A stretch of DNA of 24,856 bases, taken from positions 1 through 24,856 of the forward strand of contig JAOZHK010000144.1 in assembly GCA_026014905.1 (NCBI GenBank), read 5' to 3'. The DNA is from Candidatus Bathyarchaeota archaeon. Lineage in GTDB: Archaea; Thermoproteota; Bathyarchaeia; RBG-16-48-13; GCA-020355125. Below are positions 21,615 through 24,856 of the stretch, in pieces (positions within the stretch are counted from its first letter, which is position 1; each line of letters opens with the position of its first letter). Under the pieces are notes generated by a model. That model did no database searches. It saw nothing but the letters and a program-made list of their open reading frames with translations, and had not been told where the DNA came from. A program made the translations under genes and the position numbers.

Positions 21615-22013
21615 TTATTGTACCTCTTTAGTTTCAGTGACATAGTATAGTTTCTGAGAAATTTTCCATATCTCATCTCTTTTAACTAAGTTAATTAAGT
21701 CAGACCCATAATGAATTTTGTCACCTATTTCTAACATAAAATCGATCCTAACATTTGCAATCGTACCAATATATGTAATGTCGATATTTTGTGGAGTCTC
21801 TTGTGATTTTAATCCATCTTTAAGACGTGTTTTTATTCGCTCAGCAAAAGCATCAATAAGCATAATAGATTTTTCAGGATCATTCTCATTTCCATTGATA
21901 ACGGCTGCATTATCATAAAATGCTCGATTGAAGTATTGTTCTTCTCCCGTCTTAATGGCATTGAGATAAGCATCGATCGCTTCTTGAATTGTGACTTCTT
22001 CATTTGAATTCAT
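21615..22013 (-). CDS. Lumazine-binding-like (NTF2 fold) protein
   Basis: A 132-residue cone-shaped NTF2-like protein. The start EEVTIQEAIDAYLNAIKTGE then YFNRAFYDNAAVING matches the first helices of the putative lumazine-binding/SnoaL-like group. YIGTIANVRIDFML, GSDLINLVKRDEIWKISQKL and a last strand complete it. Such proteins bind small molecules or act as dehydratases; no catalytic set can be assigned. AGGTG lies six bases before the ATG and forms part of a CTAGCTAGGTG word, with TATTATA upstream, so the CTAG word here overlaps the ribosome site. Confidence 0.78.
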   Translation of the reverse strand: MNSNEEVTIQEAIDAYLNAIKTGEEQYFNRAFYDNAAVINGNENDPEKSIMLIDAFAERIKTRLKDGLKSQETPQNIDITYIGTIANVRIDFMLEIGDKIHYGSDLINLVKRDEIWKISQKLYYVTETKEVQ

Positions 22014-22108
22014 GTAAACACCTAGCTAGCTATAATATGATTAAATGTTATAAGTATTAATTTCACGCTCGCGTAATCTGGTGCACATTTTAGGAGAAAG
22101 GATATCAG
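22014..22108 (-). promoter_or_regulatory. CTAGCTAGC word within the 5' region of the lumazine-binding-like gene
   Basis: CCTAGCTAGCTATAATATG (plus strand, from 22021). Read on the minus strand it is a TATA-like sequence, the CTAG word, then AGGTG and the ATG. Confidence 0.5.
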
Positions 22109-22332
22109 CGTGAATGAACCTTTGGAGCACGCCGATTCGACATGCCCGTATCCCTCTAAAACTGAGAGCTATAGTGGCTATTTATCATATCCTGTTTTGT
22201 TTATGCCACATGGCTTACAAAAATATTGAAGCGTGTTTCAGAGCTGTTGTAACGGACGATGACACTTACTGCAATGTCGAGTTTGTTTCCTCTTTACCCT
22301 ATACATTGATGTTCTCCAACCTCACACAATGA
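22109..22332 (+). pseudogene. Possible frameshifted small gene
   Basis: A GTG at 22109 with AGGAGAAAGGA upstream opens a frame encoding MNEPLEHADSTCPYPSKTES then YSGYLSYPVLFMPHGLQKY and a TGA. Immediately after, another frame reads EACFRAVVTDDDTYCNVEFV up to a TGA at 22330-22332. Each half looks more protein-like than its alternative frame, which suggests one gene with a shift near 22225. I know no family for it, so this is weak. Confidence 0.25.
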
Positions 22333-22527
22333 TTAATCAACGTAATGGACTTATTCTTTATATAAGTATACATTAATATGTACTGATAATATTTATATTT
22401 TGTCTATATATTATATATAGAAACAATATCAACAGTTTTAGCTCAACATGAACCAACACGCGCGTAAGCGTACAAGTAGACAACACTCTTAAATGCTAAT
22501 GAGAGAATCACAGAGACGTGATGATAA
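22333..22527. other. AT-rich upstream region with a CG tract
   Basis: Strongly AT-rich with several TATA-like words between 22355 and 22425. CGCGCG (22459-22464) is followed by TAAGCGTACAAG and then AGACAACACTCTTAAA, which also occurs upstream of the second SnoaL copy (about 23833). GTGATGAT before the ATG is the likely ribosome site. Confidence 0.45.
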
Positions 22528-22962
22528 ATGTCATTAGAAGAGAATAAAGCACTTGTTCGCAGATTTGTCGAAGCCTATAATAATCGAAACCTGGATGTAT
22601 TTGACGAGTTATTAGCACCAAATTATTTTGATCACACCAGTCAAGTCGATAGAGAAGGCCTCAAACAATTAATGAATATGGCGTTCACAGCTTTCCCCGA
22701 TTTTCAGGAAGCAATTCACGATATCATTGCGGAAGGCGATGAAGTGTGGGCTCGAATTACTTTTACAGGAACCCATAGAGGCGAATGGATGGGTATAGCT
22801 CCTACAGGCAAGACCGTAACCACGGAGATGGTTGACATCTTTCGCATTGAAAATGGTAAACTCGCAGAATATCGGGACGTCAATAACAATGTTGATTTCC
22901 TTAAAAAATTAGGGCTCATCGAATACACCGAACAGGGCAAACAACTGTTACCACAAGAATAG
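22528..22962 (+). CDS. SnoaL-like (ester-cyclase-type) protein, copy 1
   Basis: A 144-residue NTF2-fold protein of the SnoaL/polyketide-cyclase group. Typical blocks are MSLEENKALVRRFVEAYNNR, YFDHTSQVDREGLKQLM, AFPDFQEAIHDIIAEGDEVW, FTGTHRGEWMGIAPTGKTV and DIFRIENGKLAEYRDVNNN. The conserved DH and the GTH-x-G-E/x-x-x-G-I-A-P-T-G-K region are intact. Related proteins are aldol cyclases or hydrolases of unknown substrate. It has a tandem paralogue at 23880 that carries two frameshifts, and the upstream bases are also similar, so the unit was duplicated with part of its control region. Confidence 0.87.
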   Translation: MSLEENKALVRRFVEAYNNRNLDVFDELLAPNYFDHTSQVDREGLKQLMNMAFTAFPDFQEAIHDIIAEGDEVWARITFTGTHRGEWMGIAPTGKTVTTEMVDIFRIENGKLAEYRDVNNNVDFLKKLGLIEYTEQGKQLLPQE

Positions 22963-22970
22963 ATGTACGT

Positions 22971-22977
22971 GCGCGCG
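22971..22977. repeat. (CG)n tract
   Basis: GCGCGCG starts nine bases past the stop of SnoaL copy 1. Confidence 0.7.
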
Positions 22978-23170
22978 TAGATTAAGTTCATTGAGTAAAT
23001 CTGTGAGATCGCCTACCATCGTGTACTCGTTCCTTAATTCACAAAGTATTTGCCAGCAAATGATTATTGCACATTTTTAATTACACAATAAGTACTTTTC
23101 CATTCACTAACAGAATGTACGAAGCAATTTGTACATACAAGAATAGCATTCAGAGTTTTTAGTGCTATGA

Positions 23171-23202
23171 CCAAATATATAACTAAGACCCCCCAGCTAG
23201 CA
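23171..23202 (+). promoter_or_regulatory. Repeated promoter-like element, copy 2
   Basis: CCAAATATATAACTAAGACC, then CCCCAGCTAGCATCTAGG. The TATA part is about 40 bases before the nitroreductase ATG, and the CTAG words sit between them. Confidence 0.55.
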
Positions 23203-23216
23203 TCTAGGAAAGTAAA

Positions 23217-23719
23217 ATGAGTTGTATCCAACAAGTATTAACCCGCAGGAGTGTCAGAAAATACAAGCCTGAACCGGTAAGCGAGGAAGTGCTGAAGAAC
23301 ATTTTAGAAGCGAGGAGACTTGCGACTTCAACTACGAATCGTCAACGCGCGCGCGGCATTTTTTTGTCGTAAGAGATAAGGTAGAAAAAGACGCCTGTGA
23401 CTATCAGGGATTTAATCGATGGGTCAATGGAGCAGCTTTTGTTGTTGTAGGTTTTTACCGGCAATCGGAAGTCATGATTGAAAAACTGAGCTTGATGGAT
23501 GTCACGATTGCCCTGCAAAACATGGTTATCGCAGGTTGGATGCAAGGAGTGAGTTCATGTTGGATGGGCGCTTTTAATGAACCAAAACTTAAAGAAACAC
23601 TCAACCTGCCAGTCGACGCAAGGCTAGTAGGAGCCATAGCTTTTGGAATACCCGATGAAAAACCAAGACAACCTCCAAAGAAACCGATAGACGAAATTAT
23701 TCATTTTGATAAATGGTAA
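23217..23719 (+). pseudogene. Nitroreductase interrupted by an 11-base CG tract
   Basis: The first frame (23217-23345) encodes a standard nitroreductase start: MSCIQQVLTRRSVRKYKPEP, then LEARRLATSTTNRQ. Eleven bases, CGCGCGCGCGG (23346-23356), follow, and the protein resumes in another frame with HFFVVRDKVEK and continues without a break through IALQNMVIAGWMQGVSSCWM and LVGAIAFGIPDEKP to a stop at 23717-23719. In intact relatives the join reads N-R/Q-Q-P-W-H-F, which needs six bases there. The tract therefore replaces PW and adds five bases, shifting the frame. The rest of the gene shows no decay. Confidence 0.85.
23346..23356. repeat. (CG)n tract inside the nitroreductase gene
   Basis: CGCGCGCGCGG between the CAA and CAT codons of an otherwise conserved NQPWHF block. 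Confidence 0.85.
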
Positions 23720-23782
23720 ATGTGGTATTTCGGGGATAATACAGTGAGCTGGCTAGGTGTTAAGCCAGCATTGACAAGTCAA

Positions 23783-23810
23783 CAAATATATAACTAAGAC
23801 TCACCCTACC
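23783..23810 (+). promoter_or_regulatory. Repeated promoter-like element, copy 3
   Basis: CAAATATATAACTAAGACTC followed by ACCCTACC, nearly identical to the element at 23171 over 18 bases. It lies about 90 bases before SnoaL copy 2. Confidence 0.55.
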
Positions 23811-23879
23811 AAGCAACGGTCAAGATCTCTCTAGACAACACGCTTAAAGGTTAACCAGAGAGTTAAAGAAATGATGATC

Positions 23880-24312
23880 ATGTCATTAGAAGAGAATAAA
23901 GAAATTGTTCGTAATTTAAGTGAAGCGTTTAATAACAAAGACTTAGTCGCAATAGGTGAATTCATAGCCCTCGACTTTGTGGACCATGACATAAACATTG
24001 AAGGGGGGAAAATTACAAACAATTCATTAATAGATTTTTCATAGGATTTCTGATGTGTATCAGACGCTATTAGACATGATTGCTGAAGAGAATAGGGTTG
24101 TTATGTATTTCACGTTTACTGGAACACATACAGGTGTATTCATGGGAGTGGCTCCTACTGGCAAGAAGATTACATTACGTGCAATTGTGACATGGCGTAT
24201 CGTTGATGGTAAGATTGTCGAAAAAGCATCACAGGTGTGGGACTTTATCGATATATACAAGCAACTGGGTATCATCGAGTACACGGAATATGGCAAGAAA
24301 CTCTTTCAGTAA
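23880..24312 (+). pseudogene. SnoaL-like protein, copy 2, with two frameshifts
   Basis: A paralogue of the gene at 22528, starting with the same MSLEENK. The frame changes twice: at the G-run 24003-24008, where one extra G would restore GENYKQFINRF, and near 24050, where TTTCTGAT would read FPD with one more C. The last part, MIAEENRVVMYFTFTGTH to IIEYTEYGKKLFQ, is well conserved. Adding the two missing bases gives 144 residues, exactly the length of copy 1. Only two single-base losses, one in a homopolymer, mean either very recent inactivation or sequencing/assembly errors. Confidence 0.8.
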
Positions 24313-24378
24313 GAAGAGGTGTATGAACGATAACTAGCCAGGAGTAAACGATCATAGAATAATTTCTCTGAATTTTCT

Positions 24379-24416
24379 AATTTCTAAAATACAATTTGTT
24401 TAGAAATTTCGCGCGC
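24379..24416. terminator. AT-rich hairpin abutting a (CG)n tract
   Basis: AATTTCTAAA (24379-24388) pairs exactly with TTTAGAAATT (24399-24408) around a ten-base loop, and CGCGCGC (24410-24416) follows two bases later. It lies about 65 bases past the SnoaL copy 2 stop. Its left part resembles the sequence at 21510-21555, after the DUF4177-like gene. Confidence 0.5.
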
Positions 24417-24512
24417 ACGTAGAAAATAGAAATTTAGTGTTCTCATTTAGAATATTTTATATTAACTTATATTGAATTGAAGTCGAATGTAGTCCAAACC
24501 CAAATAGTCCAA

Positions 24513-24555
24513 GATTATAAACTATAGAGAAATATATGAGACTAACTAGCTTGCT
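24513..24555 (+). promoter_or_regulatory. Promoter region of the last gene
   Basis: GATTATAAAC (24513-24522) and AAATATATGAG (24530-24540) are both TATA candidates; the second fits a short leader. ACTAACTAGCTTGCT follows, resembling ACTAGCTTGCT at 17872 upstream of the luciferase-like gene. Confidence 0.45.
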
Positions 24556-24570
24556 TCAGAGAGAATATTG

Positions 24571-24856
24571 ATGAAAGCTCTGTTCATTGAACCACCTAAA
24601 GATGTATGGTTTGTTATGGGCGAGTATCTGCCACCGCCTTACGGTATTATCCAACTTGCAGCTTACCTTGAAAGAAAAGTCAACAACGTAGAAATTAAGG
24701 TGTTGGACTGCAACGCTCAACAGCTTGATTGGAAGGACATGGAACAACAGATTAAATACTTCAATCCCGACGTTGTAGCTTGCAGTGCATTGGCAACATG
24801 CAACACATACTTGGTTCTGAGAACATTGGAGACTGCAAAAAGGGTCAATTCAAATG
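24571..24856 (+). CDS. B12-binding radical SAM protein, N-terminal part
   Basis: The gene runs off the window. The visible 95 residues open MKALFIEPPKDVWFVMGEYL, then PPPYGIIQLAAYLERK, VEIKVLDCNAQQLDWKDM and FNPDVVACSALATCNTYL. This is the cobalamin-binding domain that precedes the radical SAM core in class B methyltransferases and related enzymes: a PP-x-G-I-x-x-LAAYLE start and the D-C-x-A and P-D-V-V-x-x-S elements. The canonical B12 DxHxxG histidine is not seen in this part, as in many members of the group. The downstream CxxxCxxC motif would lie outside the window. Confidence 0.82.
   Translation, partial: MKALFIEPPKDVWFVMGEYLPPPYGIIQLAAYLERKVNNVEIKVLDCNAQQLDWKDMEQQIKYFNPDVVACSALATCNTYLVLRTLETAKRVNSN

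Noticed and set aside
250..24416. CG tracts as CRISPR repeats, telomeric repeats or vector restriction sites
   Set aside because: They are irregularly spaced, of variable length, without constant spacers, and spread among native genes.

Overview
The window looks like part of a mesophilic archaeal chromosome. The evidence is a ribosomal protein S30e gene (known only from Archaea and eukaryotes), a DUF99 protein, an OB-fold protein of the archaeal RPA/SOSS-B type, an F420-type luciferase-like oxidoreductase, and TATA boxes placed about 25 bases before many starts, several of which look leaderless. Base composition is moderate in genes and AT-rich between them. The lineage cannot be fixed from this window; an uncultured Asgard-like archaeon would fit, but that is a weak inference.

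Layout. 1-249 is the end of a HpcH/HpaI aldolase. 328-5549 is compact: a ribbon-helix-helix (RHH) regulator, an ABC ATPase, a ParB-like protein with an alkaline-phosphatase-superfamily enzyme, cutA, and a DUF99 plus alkyltransferase pair. 5713-7275 is a transglutaminase-like exported protein behind a DUF350-like membrane protein. 7569-9482 holds small proteins (one helix-hairpin-helix-like, one SHOCT) and a HAD phosphatase. 9699-10416 holds very small genes including S30e. 10739-13432 has an OB-fold protein, a flavodoxin and an ADP-ribosylglycohydrolase. 13678-17100 is a leftward redox group: nitroreductase, two medium-chain reductases and a zinc-ribbon membrane protein. 17490-20646 has a TIGR04076 protein, a luciferase-like oxidoreductase, a radical SAM protein and a second RHH regulator. 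20799-24312 mixes intact small genes with visibly broken ones (PHP phosphatase, nitroreductase, SnoaL-like). The window ends in a B12-binding radical SAM gene.

The strongest unexplained signal is a set of short alternating (CG)n tracts of 6-11 bases, usually within ACGCGCGT-type palindromes. I counted by eye 25 tracts of at least six bases: 22 lie between genes, one six-base run lies in an intact gene, and two lie inside genes that they break. In the nitroreductase (23217-23719) and the PHP phosphatase (20799-20995) the conserved protein resumes directly after the tract in a shifted frame, so the tract behaves like a small insertion. A second self-complementary word, CTAGCTAG/GCTAGC, also recurs between genes, often beside the CG tracts or just upstream of TATA boxes. 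Other repeats are a promoter-like sequence in three copies, each followed by a damaged gene; a 75-80-base imperfect repeat flanking the TIGR04076 gene; and two related AT-rich hairpins carrying CG-rich cores.
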